A DNA stretch of 64,000 bases, taken from positions 29,615,276 through 29,679,275 of the forward strand of contig NW_027467782.1 of the NCBI RefSeq assembly GCF_004210375.1, read 5' to 3'. The notes beneath the pieces were generated by a model, which searched no databases, was not told the DNA's origin, and saw nothing but the letters and a program-made list of their open reading frames with translations. Shown here one piece after another: positions 45,095 to 56,104 of this stretch. The position numbers and the translations under genes were made by a program. Numbering within the stretch: position 1 is the first letter of the stretch; each line of letters opens with the position of its first letter. This DNA is from Tachypleus tridentatus. Taxonomy: Eukaryota; Arthropoda; Merostomata; Xiphosura; Limulidae.

Positions 45095-47390
45095 TTTTAA
45101 ATTGGAAATTATAATTCAAATTTTAGTAATCAGTTAAATTTCTAATTTATAAGTAAATATTGAAAAAAAACAATTTCTAAATATTAGTTTTATGCATCAT
45201 ATGATATGCTCAAATTAGAGTTTAGTGATGTCCAAATACCAAAGACTATAGTTTCTTGAGTTAGAGACTCAAATTACTGATATTGAGAAGTTATAATATG
45301 GAAAATTGAATCTCCATCTTTTCTTTGCTGCATTTACTGAATTAGTCTCAGTGCCCCTACCTACCTCTTGACATTTTGGAAGCACTTGCTTATGTACACT
45401 TTTTTGAATATGACTCAAACAGAGCTAAGTTAAGAGTTTTATTATAATGCAATTCTAAGGTACTGATATAGTAATTTATGACCTTTTGTTATTTTGAAAT
45501 GTACACATGCTAAATCTAAAAGATTATTATTTTGTTTCACATCTTACTGTAAAATTTTGTGAGACTTGATATTCAGTACTGAGCCAAGCCCCAAATGAGT
45601 AAAAAGTTCAAAACTAGAAAATATTATTGTTTACTCTCTCTTTATTTACTGTTCTGTATTTTAAGATAAATTAAATTTAAGAACATTTTATAACTTATAA
45701 CTCAGTTGTGACTATTTTACAAAATACTAGTTTACACAAATACAGCCAATACAGGTCACTTTGTACAGACTAAACATTTACTATAACTTCATGGTTGAGT
45801 ATGATTACTGTAACGTTGCTCATCAGACTGCTATAATTTTATATTTCACTACTTTGATATGATGATCTCTTTATCACATCAACAAAGTTACACAAAACTT
45901 ACCTCAAATTAAACAGCATACTGTAACTGTTAAGACTTGAGATACTTCCTCAGGCAATGTTTTATATTTTTTATGCCTGAAGAATATCCAAGTTTTAATT
46001 GAAAATACTTCATAACATTAATCATTAAGTTTACCATAGATAGTTACAAATTGACTGGTCCACTGCCTATAACTTTCTTTATAAAGACATGTTCTAGCAA
46101 ATATTTAAAAGTAAAATTAAAGATCAAAATAAAATGGCTTCTTTCACATGAAAAGTCAATGTCTAAGTATTTGCATGATAAAGTGATATTATAATATGAA
46201 ATCTATATGCTTACGATTTCAAAGAACTAAAAATGAATTTGAGTATATAAGTTTAAAACATGGATCAATAGTTTTTCATGTTTAACTTTCATTTTAATAT
46301 TGCTAGAATTTAGTAAGTTTTGCAGACTGATAAATATGTAAAGCCATCTAATTTACTATAATCTTCAAACTCAGTTTTGTTGTGAGACCACTGCAACACT
46401 AAAATCTTTCAGCCTTTCTATTCTCCAGACGTATTAATGTAATATCAATAACTATTAAAAGAAAAAAACCTGCATGAGACAGACAAAAAGAAAATATTAT
46501 AATTGAAATTTCACATTTTAAAAGCAAAATTATCAGTTTGTAGAGCTTTGGATGTTAATCCAGTTTGTTTGTAACAAAAGTTATCAAGCTGTAATATAGA
46601 TGAAACAATTTCTTCCAACAATCAGACAAATTGATCACTTTCTTGGCTAGAAACAGACACCATAATTATGTTACTGAAGACCCAATCCAGGAACTGGAAA
46701 CTACTTTTCTCAAATTCCTATTCTATTGTGATTTCACTTTCCTCCCTTCTAAAAGAGATTCTCTCATTTAGCATGTAATGAGACATAACAAAATAAAACT
46801 CTTAGCCAGCACTTCTAGAGTGTTGTTGTCCACATCTCCCTTTGATAAATGTAGTTTCTTGCACACTTTTTCAAATGAAGGAATACAGCCAGATTAAAAT
46901 GTTATATTTGTTGTTGCAATTACTTATAACCTCATTAATAAAAAAAATACATTAATAGCAAATTTTTTTCATTGTTGCATATCCAGCTCCATCCTAACCT
47001 ATGCACGGAAATGTTTATTAAAATAACACATTATATTGTTTCCTGTAAATAATGTATACTTCAAAGTTCATTAAAAAAAAAATACAGTTACTGTAATCAT
47101 TTTAACTTCTATGTAGCAGGAGTTAAAATCATAACAGAAGAATAAACTTTTATTGGTTTTACATGATGTTAACAAATTTCCACTGTGATGGTTTGAGAAT
47201 TCGAACAAACTACCTGTCACCTTGGCCTTTGAAATGCCGATTCTTATGACAGAATATCTATTTTAATCTTGATGTGCGATGGCAAATAATATAATGGAAC
47301 ACAAAGGTGAAATCATTTCTATTTCTTCTACTACTGCTTTGGTATATTGAGTGTAATAACTTTTCAAAACAAGAAACCTTGGGACCTCAT
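45095..47390. other. AT-rich stretch, nothing identified
   Basis: No feature recognised. Confidence 0.4.
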
Positions 47391-47394
47391 GTAT

Positions 47395-47472
47395 CTTCTG
47401 AGAAGAATAAAACCCCGATTTTAGTGTTGTAAAGACGAGAGAACTTACACTGTCCGAGCTGGGGCGCTGCAT
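47395..47472 (-). mobile_element. SINE tB/tC fragment
   Basis: AATAAAACCCCGATTTTAGT and GAGCTGGGGCGC. Confidence 0.45.
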
Positions 47473-47474
47473 GG

Positions 47475-48745
47475 ATTAATGGATGCTTTTACCATAAAAA
47501 CTAATAAATATACCTCTGAAACAACATCTGTGATGTGTTGTTTTGAAAGGTCGAGAACTTTACATTTTTTTCATTGTACATGTCACATATGTAAATTTTA
47601 TACATTTCTTAGTTGTATGAAAAACTAATATATTTTAATATTACTTTAGCATGTGAATAATAGATACATAGTAAACTTACTTATCTCTGAGTAATCACTC
47701 TAACCAGATCACTTATTTGGTGGAAGCTCCGTCATCACGATACCTCCTCTTGCGCGTTGACTGTTTCTCCAGAACCGCGGTAAACTATTTGTAATGGACA
47801 TGGTTCAATTCATGGCTGGATCAAATAGACATTGTTCTTGTAGTATCTCAAGAATATGTAGAACTTTGAAATGTTTTCTTTGGCAGAACTCATCAGTAAA
47901 GATGTTTCTGACTGATTCATACAAGAACAAGTAATTTAAATCAGTAATGTCACTCAATTTCATTTCTCTTTTTTCCATAAACCAGGCCTTTGACATGATT
48001 AAATAAAGTAACTTTATATACTAATGACACACACTTAAAAGTTTACTAAAACTTTCTTATAGCCAGCTATGTACATATGTCTTAACTCTATGGCTACCAT
48101 TCATATAACTATCTCTCCACTTCCACTAAACAAGCTTGGGAGGCCCATGATCTCCATGTAAATGCTAGAAGTAAACACTCACATTAATCTTAGAATAATC
48201 TATAAATTGAGCCAGATGAAATCTGGGATTATACCATTCTGTACTTGATAGACAGAGACTAAACCTCACAAGATATGTTGGTGAAAAAAAAATAATGCAA
48301 TTTACATTCTCAGCTTTCAATCAGTTTCAATGTTTAAGTTTCTACATCTAAGCTACACAATAAACTTGTCAAAGATGTTTTATACGTTAATAAATGAATA
48401 TAAATGTCTCTCTTTTCAAAGAAATCAGACTTGGGGAACAAAGTGTAACATAAGGAATTAGAAAATGGCCCTAAGGAGGCTGACAGAACAGTTTCAGAAT
48501 GAAACAAAACTGATTAGCAGATAACCAGCACCAACACCAACTTTTATGCCACATTACATGAAGGAAATATTTATTTTTTTAAGAAAAGAAATATTATTTT
48601 GTTAAAGAAACAATTATTCAGTTACAACTGTTTTTCAGTTAAGTGATCACACTTTTTAAAACATTAAAATAACAATTATTTATTTACACACAGAGTGCTA
48701 AACATTTCATCACTAATGTCTCTATGGGGAATAGTTTATACTTCT
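47475..48745. other. AT-rich stretch, nothing identified
   Basis: No feature recognised. Confidence 0.4.
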
Positions 48746-48749
48746 CAAA

Positions 48750-48985
48750 TCTGGCCTTGTGTACGTGTTGGTATTGCGACTCGTAATATGGTCACAGGTT
48801 CACCCCATCCGTCGCGCTAAACAGCCGCGCCCTCACTGGGGTGCCTTCACGACGGTCAAATCTTCTTTCGTTGATAAAAAAAGTAGTCCGAGTTGGCGGT
48901 GTATGGTGATCTGGCTGCCTTCCCTCTTGTCTTACACTGCTTTAGGTGGACTGGCACGAGCTGTTAACTTTGTGTGAAATTAATT
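48750..48985 (+). mobile_element. SINE tA, strongly diverged
   Basis: ATTGCGACTCGTAATATGGT, AGTTGGCGGTGTATGGTGAT, CTGCCTTCCCTCTTGTCTTA. Confidence 0.8.
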
Positions 48986-48989
48986 TGTA

Positions 48990-49905
48990 AAACTGAAGCG
49001 TCATCTGCTGTGCAAAAATACAAACAACAAAATATATTATTTATGATTAAAACAACCAATAAAGTTGAAATGAATTACATTTCATATACGTTCTGAAGGT
49101 TGAAGACCCCAATATGTGCCGGCTGGCACTGAATATCAGTGGCGCGATATTAAAAAAAAATTCTTTCTGCTTGACTAGTTTAGTGACATTCCAATCGTGT
49201 ATATTTTACAGAAATGCTTGAAAAAATGGTTTTGCTTGAAAAATTAGGTGGAACTAAAAGGTTGTTACTAGTTTTATTATCATTATATCTAACTTTTTTT
49301 TGTATGTGAAAGTGTTTAGATCTGGTACATGACAATCATCACTAATTTAAAACAACGTTGTTTTACTCAGAGTATCCAATGAAACTTTAACCTATACGTA
49401 ATTACGTCAAAAAGTAGAACACGTGTGCTCCTTCAGAACAGTTTCATTTAAATAAATTTGAAAGAATCATATGGCAGGAATTTCGTTGAAAAGTTTATCA
49501 ATATCTTTAGATTTGGAAAGAAGTAAAGTGGTTGTACTTTTTAAGCACCATTATCTCATTGTTTAAAAATATCTTTGCTTTTCAATTAATGTTTTAGAAT
49601 TGGCTCCAATTTAATATAGATAACTTGTCTCAGTAATGACTTTCCAACTTTCTTAACAGTCAAAATAAGGTTAATGTATCATTACAAACTTCCTGAAAGT
49701 TTTTTTTTAGGGGCGGTACCCAGAAGGAGAGAAAGTTATACAAGTTATCGTGATATAAACAATGCAAATATTACCAGTAGATGAAAAAAAATATTTTCTC
49801 AAATCCCAGAAAATGCATGTTTATGCAGAAGGGAGTTGACAAAGGGCGCAGCAGCAACCGTAACTTTCGGCAGGTATATTCAACTCGCTGGTAAGGTGTG
49901 GTATT
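48990..49905. other. Sequence without recognised features
   Basis: No feature recognised. Confidence 0.4.
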
Positions 49906-49911
49906 GAACGA

Positions 49912-50010
49912 TTGAACTATCTGCTGGAGTCACCGCGGGCAATTGAACCCCTGATTTGGCGTTGTAAATCCGTAGACATGCCGCTGTTCTAGCACTTTGG
50001 GTGCGCCGCT
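49912..50010 (-). mobile_element. SINE tB
   Basis: TATCTGCTGGAGTCACCGCG, GGCAATTGAACCCCTGATTT, GTAGACATGCCGCTGTTC. Confidence 0.65.
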
Positions 50011-50187
50011 AGTGAAATCTATATTAAACGTATTAAGCATAAACGTTGATCTTAAAACTAAGTTTATTTCAGTAACGCCATTTTAATGATTAAATTAGAG
50101 CTAAAATTAATAAATTTAATTGTAATCAGACCTCTCTTCTATTTGCGAAAGAAATTTGAACCAGAACACGATTGTAACATTTAGAGT

Positions 50188-50455
50188 TTGTTGTTTTTGA
50201 ATTTCGCTAGAAAGTTACACATGTGAGGTTATCTGCGCTGAGCCGTCACCAAATTTTGCAGCGTTAGACAAGAGGGATAGCAGACAGTCATAACATCCAA
50301 CGTCAACTCTTGGGCTACTCTTTTGCCATCCAATAGTAAGTTAATCGTCATTATAACACATTGACGAATGAAAGGGCGAGCATGTTTTGGTATTTGACCG
50401 GGATTCGAACCCGCTAACCCTCAGATAACAGAGTCAAGTGCCCAAACTACGGTCA
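50188..50455 (-). mobile_element. SINE tA, diverged
   Basis: TTGTTTTTGAATTTCGCTAG to GACCGGGATTCGAACCCGCT. It ends 90 bp before the assembly gap. Confidence 0.85.
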
Positions 50456-50545
50456 TGTATTAGGTCTTGTATTTTGGAAGTAAAGGAAAACAAAAATATA
50501 AGAAAAGAAAATGGAAGTGGATGAAAACTTGGGGAGGCTATGATT

Positions 50546-51045
50546 NNNNNNNNNNNNNNNNNNNNNNNNNNNNNNNNNNNNNNNNNNNNNNNNNNNNNNN
50601 NNNNNNNNNNNNNNNNNNNNNNNNNNNNNNNNNNNNNNNNNNNNNNNNNNNNNNNNNNNNNNNNNNNNNNNNNNNNNNNNNNNNNNNNNNNNNNNNNNNN
50701 NNNNNNNNNNNNNNNNNNNNNNNNNNNNNNNNNNNNNNNNNNNNNNNNNNNNNNNNNNNNNNNNNNNNNNNNNNNNNNNNNNNNNNNNNNNNNNNNNNNN
50801 NNNNNNNNNNNNNNNNNNNNNNNNNNNNNNNNNNNNNNNNNNNNNNNNNNNNNNNNNNNNNNNNNNNNNNNNNNNNNNNNNNNNNNNNNNNNNNNNNNNN
50901 NNNNNNNNNNNNNNNNNNNNNNNNNNNNNNNNNNNNNNNNNNNNNNNNNNNNNNNNNNNNNNNNNNNNNNNNNNNNNNNNNNNNNNNNNNNNNNNNNNNN
51001 NNNNNNNNNNNNNNNNNNNNNNNNNNNNNNNNNNNNNNNNNNNNN
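50546..51045. other. Assembly gap, 500 N
   Basis: Exactly 500 N, which suggests a placeholder length. SINE sequence lies close on both sides, so repeats probably caused the break. Confidence 0.99.
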
Positions 51046-51109
51046 GGTTTTGAAACATAGTTTTTCTGGCTATTTAATAGGGATGAGGTATTATGGATAA
51101 CAAAAGAGT

Positions 51110-51161
51110 GACTTTCGATTACAGAGACGAACGCCTTAAGACACTTGGCCATACCGGGCCT
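51110..51161 (-). mobile_element. SINE tA, head only
   Basis: GATTACAGAGACGAACGCCT to CTTGGCCATACCGGGCC. The rest is probably in the gap. Confidence 0.75.
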
Positions 51162-51218
51162 AAAGTACCCAATGACGTAAGGTGTGTTACAAAAAATTAA
51201 TCATTCAAATTTCTATCT

Positions 51219-51481
51219 GGCCTGGTATGGCTAGGTGGTTAAGACAATCGACTCAATGTGATGGTTGCAGGTTCGAATCCTGGTCGCATTAAACATGCTC
51301 GCCCTTTCAGCCGTGGGGCGTTATAAAGTGACGATCAATTCCACTATTCGCTGGTAAAGAGTAGCCCAAAAGTTGGCGGTGGGTGATGATGACTTGTTGG
51401 CTTCCCTCTAATCTTACACTGCTAAATTAGGTGACAACTAACGCAGACAAACCTCGTGTAACTTTTTTGCGAAGAGTTACA
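51219..51481 (+). mobile_element. SINE tA, near complete
   Basis: GGCCTGGTATGGCTAGGTGG, B box AGGTTCGAATCCT, AAACATGCTCGCCCTTTCAG. Confidence 0.9.
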
Positions 51482-51489
51482 ATTGGGTC

Positions 51490-53560
51490 TGTATGGGACA
51501 AAATCATAATACAAAATTATACAGGTGACCTTTTAATTTAGAATGCCATTAGAATTGTAATACTGTATATTGGAAAGAAAATTTGGGGACACAAACCCAA
51601 CAAGAAATCGTTGTATTTACAATTTCAAATGATTTTTTTCTTTCATTTAATAAGTAATTTATGAACCAACAATAATTTAAGTTTTTAATTAACAAGGTAA
51701 GATAGAGTCCAAATAAGTTTAAATTTGTCATGTATAATCCTATTAAATGATATTTTTTGCAGTAAAAGACTCTCAAGGCTCAAAAGAAATACGTGTATAA
51801 TGTAAAGTGACTGTAAAGTTAGATGCATTGAGGCAAAACTTTGCCGCCAGTTAAGAGATTAATCTATGAGGCACTTACTGATAATGCGTAGATCTTTTTT
51901 GTTTTGTTTGAATCGACAGAATGAGCTATATTGCAGGAGTGCCCACCATGGGTATCAAAACTCATTTTTATTATGTCTGGAAATAAAGGTATGAAGTAGT
52001 GTTTAGTGGTGTTTATTATTAATGTTATGAAGTATTCTTGAGTGGGTTCATGATGGGAAAACATTATGGTTTGTTCAAAGAAACACTGACACAGCATTTT
52101 CGTAACGAACGTTCGAAGTTACTTGAATGACCTTCAGCCATGTTAAAAATTCGCAATCTTTCTATTAGAGTACGTTCCATAATTCTTTTGATTTAGTTTC
52201 TAATCTTATGTATTATCAAGTTAGTCAAATAAGTTGACAATGAGTATCTAGCTGACATAAGATTGATCTATATTACTGAGTGATGGCACGATGAACACTC
52301 CAACTCAATCTGTTATATATATTCATAAACTAATTCAACTAGCTTTAACAACCTTTTTATTTTCCTTCAATGTATCATGACATCTGTGAATATTATAACA
52401 AATTTATGTTTAAAACAAAATGTTTAAGACCTTACTTTGATTTTGTTTATCCAGAAATAAAACTTGAAAAATATTTCACAGAGTACTAAAGAGGTAAGCA
52501 TATAGGCACGTAAGTGGGGTGTACAATACATAAGTCATATATAAAAACACACAAGTCAGGATACAAAATCGCTTTATTTATTATTTATAAATAATAATTT
52601 TATGAAAGATTTACTCTGTCGAGATTAATTATCAATTGTTACTTGGGTAAATGACTTTTTTTCATCTACTTTTCTTTTCTTTTTAGGATGCGGTTAGGCA
52701 TGTACATTACAAAACATTCTTTTACCTATGATTCATGTCTACCTGAGTAGTTCAGAAGCATCAAACAGAGAGAATGTGTTCCATGTCCTAAAGATTATTA
52801 TTGTAATTATTTTAGATTTTATACCTGTTTATCTTGTCCAGAAAATTAATATACAATTCCAGGAGCTTCCTTACTGGATGCATATGGAACTAAGTTTTAT
52901 CAGGTACTTATAATCACACTATGAACGACTTTATCTCAGTTATATTTACAAACTATATTGCTGTAAGTACTTAACTATGAAATAACTTTACAACTCCTCA
53001 TCAATATCATTGACAAGTAATGTTATTTATGTAATTCTATATTATCCCCTTCGTATATAGCGAATGAAGAAAATTACACTCTGACCATAATATGAAGTTC
53101 ATGCAATTGACACACGTTTCTACTATTCACACAACTTATTTTTTGATAATTTTAATCTTTGGCATCCCTGATTCTATTTTATGTCTTTTTTTTAAACAGA
53201 GGTTTGACTGTTTTTTGTTTTGATTTCCTTTATCAGTTACATTTAAGGTTTTATTTTCTCTTTGTTTTTTTTAACCTTATTCTCACTCTTGTTATTTTTG
53301 TTTTAGAGTTTCTTGCTAATTTTCTCCGACTTTTCTGTTTGTTGCTTAAAAATATGTTTAAATTTCATAGCAATTGGAAAAAATACGTTCTCACAATACA
53401 AAGGGTAATGTGCTGTGACGAGGACTTAAATAGTACCAAAATGGTACAGTTTGAAACGTCTTTAACATAGTTCTTTTTCTGAACAATTAATACTAACAAC
53501 ACTACATATTGAAAATATTTATTCATTAACAAAAAAAGTTAAAAAATCATACTAATGATT
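51490..53560. other. AT-rich stretch, nothing identified
   Basis: The 103-codon opening at 53,159-53,470 is F/L-rich from T-rich DNA and has no domain. Confidence 0.4.
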
Positions 53561-53569
53561 TAATTTCAG

Positions 53570-53643
53570 TACCCCTAAGAGTATAGATGACGCTACTTTC
53601 TATTTGCGACAGCGGGAATACCACTTTTAATGTGCTTGTTGGG
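53570..53643 (+). other. Exon-like segment between consensus splice sites (weak)
   Basis: A T-rich tract ending TAATTTCAG at 53,569 and a consensus donor GTAAGT at 53,644 enclose 74 bp of less AT-rich sequence. The longest frame gives about 19 codons before a stop, so if real it would be a terminal or noncoding exon. Confidence 0.15.
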
Positions 53644-53964
53644 GTAAGTGCAACAAATGTTTTTATGATTTGAATGTATTGATATTTTACATTTAAAAAG
53701 TCTTTGGTTTAATAATATTCACAAACGTGATTAATTTTCGGTGGTATTACACTACCTACACACTACGTAACATGCCACATAACGTTGAAGTGCAGTTCGA
53801 ATACTCTCTGCTCCACTTGTATTAACTGTGATTGTCAAGTGACTTGCTGATTTGCATATTCAAATCGTATATTTGCCTGAAAATCGTCGATGATGAATTG
53901 GCATCTAAAGTGCTCAAAAAATTGCAGGACCAGTGTCACAGCGGTATGACTGCGGACGAATACT

Positions 53965-54055
53965 GCTGAAGACTTAGAATCGCAACTTGTGGCAGGCAAT
54001 ACCTAGATAACTCTTTCTGGAGCTTTGTGTTTAACAAAAAACAAATAAAACATTT
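53965..54055 (+). mobile_element. SINE tC tail remnant
   Basis: TCTGGAGCTTTGTGTTTAAC followed by A-rich AAAAAACAAATAAAAC. Confidence 0.5.
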
Positions 54056-54439
54056 CAGAGTTGTCAGTTTGCTTTTACGTATGATATAATAAGGGATTGT
54101 AACACTAACTTCTCAGCTGATGAAAGCAGAAACTCGTGTACGAAATGCGTCTTAGAGGTTAAGTAAAATGTTGGTATCAGTCTTACCTGAAAATTAATAA
54201 TAACAGGTTATTGTTATTTTTGAACAGCCACAATGTTACTGCAACTGATATTAACAAAGTAAGAAAATTTGATACTGAACTTGCATTAATGTCGATTACT
54301 TAGTTGCTTGTGCTTGTTAAAATAAGAACACTATCAAATTAAAAAAGCAAATTATAAAAAATAACAAGCGTAAATCAAACCTTCAGGCAGCCTACTTATA
54401 ACTTAAGAACAAGGAGACATATACACTGCACACATTTCT

Positions 54440-55690
54440 TTATCTTTAGTCACTAAGCACTAAATGATTGGCAGTAAATTGTAAAGCCCACACTAAATCA
54501 TTGGCAGTAAATTGTAAAATTGGTACTTCAAACAACTGACACTTAGCAATTTATGGGAACATTACACAACTTACTCTAAATCATTTACAGTACATTCTAC
54601 AACTGACACTAAATCATTCGTAATTGCATTATATAACCGATTCTAAATCATTTATCGTACATCATATAAACGACACTATATCAGTCATTCACATATGCAT
54701 TATACAACTATCACCAAATGATTTGCAGTGCATTGTATAGACACACTAAATCATTTATAATACATTATAGAGCTAACACTAAATCTCATGGTACATTACG
54801 CAACTTACACTAAATCATTTATAGATATATTATACATCTGACAACAAATCATTCACAGTAAATTATTCAACTCATGCAAATGATTCATATTTACATTATA
54901 AAGCTGATTCAAAATATTTTGTAATACTTTATAGAACTAACTTTATGCCATTTATATATACATTATACAACTGACATTAAATAATTAATAAAAACATTAT
55001 AAAGCTGATTCTAAATCTTTCACAGTACATTATGCAACTGATACAAATCATTCATAGGTGTATAAGTAACACTAAATCATTTGTAGAATACATTATACAA
55101 CTGGCACTAAATGATTTATGGTACATTATACAACTGACACCAAATGATTCATAATTGCATTATAAAACTGACACTAAATTATCTATAGATACATTATACA
55201 ACTAAAAATAAGTCATTTTTAGCACATTATACAACTGACACTCAAAATTTATATATATACATTACACAAATGACACTAAATGATTGACAATATGTTTCAA
55301 AACCCACACTAAGTCATTGTCAATAAATTGTAAAACTGGCACTAAATCATTAATTGGTACAATAAACAACTGGCACTTAGTCACTTATGGGTGCATTATA
55401 CAACTGACACTAATTCATTTATGCATACATTATACAGCTGACAATAAATCATTTATAGGTATATTATGCAATTAACTCTAAATGATTAATGATATATTAT
55501 ACAACTGATTCTAAATCATTTATAATACATTATACAACTGATACTAAATCAATAATAATTACATTATGTAACTGATTTTAAATCACTTATCTTACATTAT
55601 ACAACTAACACTAAATCATTCATAATTGCTTTATATAACTGATTTAAATAATATATAGTACATTATACAAATGACACCATATCATTCAAA
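54440..55690. repeat. AT-rich minisatellite, unit about 33-36 bp, about 36 copies
   Basis: The consensus unit is CACTAAATCATTTATAGTAC then ATTATACAACTGA. A 33-bp unit was counted near 55,100; length varies by a few bases and the copies are diverged. About 1.25 kb in all. It ends abruptly at a truncated SINE. Confidence 0.88.
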
Positions 55691-55691
55691 T

Positions 55692-55768
55692 AATTAGGGA
55701 CGACTAGCACAGATAGCCCTCGAGTAGCTTTGTGCGAAATTCAAAACAAACAAAACAAACAAACAAAG
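55692..55768 (+). mobile_element. SINE tA, 3' tail only
   Basis: AATTAGGGACGACTAGCACA to GTGCGAAATTC plus (ACAAA)n. The 5' three quarters are missing. Confidence 0.88.
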
Positions 55769-56100
55769 CTTTCAGATGGCTAATTTCATCCATACGATTT
55801 TTGCTATCAACTGGAAATTTCACATAAAATTCGTTGTGAAAATTGTTAAATTGTTGCTTAAGGTTGTATCCTTTGTTATTTTGAAAATCTTTTGTTACAC
55901 AAAAGACACATGGATTTATTATTTGTTTCAATCACTGCAAATTTCAACTCCAAACTTTCATTAAATTCTCGTTTCACGTTTTTCCAGCGACGCGCCATTC
56001 TCTTTTCAACAGTAGTGTCAGAATCATTTACATTGTCTTTATTTTCTGAAAGTTCACCATCAGCTGGATTCTTTCGTTTTCAAATTATCCACTTACCCAT
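55769..56100 (-). pseudogene. hAT-derived zinc-finger protein, N-terminal fragment (ZBED/FAM200/SCAND3 type)
   Basis: The minus strand starts with ATG at 56,100 ('MGKWII'), has a TGA at codon 7, then reads 'KRKNPADGELSENKDNVNDS', 'VEKRMARRWKNVKREFNESL' and, one frame over, 'FAVIETNNKSMCLLCNKRFS' and 'NNKGYNLKQQFNNFHNEFYV'. CxxC (55,897-55,908) followed by ..QQFNNFH fits the BED-like finger at the N-terminus of hAT-derived genes, with one His replaced by Gln. The piece ends at a SINE tail; no hAT transposase core follows. These proteins came from DNA transposons and occur both as elements and as domesticated genes. This one is a dead fragment. Confidence 0.5.
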
Positions 56101-56104
56101 ATAA

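Noticed and set aside
50453-51152. Four long open frames (186-204 codons) over 50.5-51.1 kb
   Set aside because: They consist almost entirely of the 500-N gap.
53159-53470. 103-codon hydrophobic frame suggesting a membrane protein
   Set aside because: Comes from a T-rich tract; F/L content follows base composition and there is no conserved motif.
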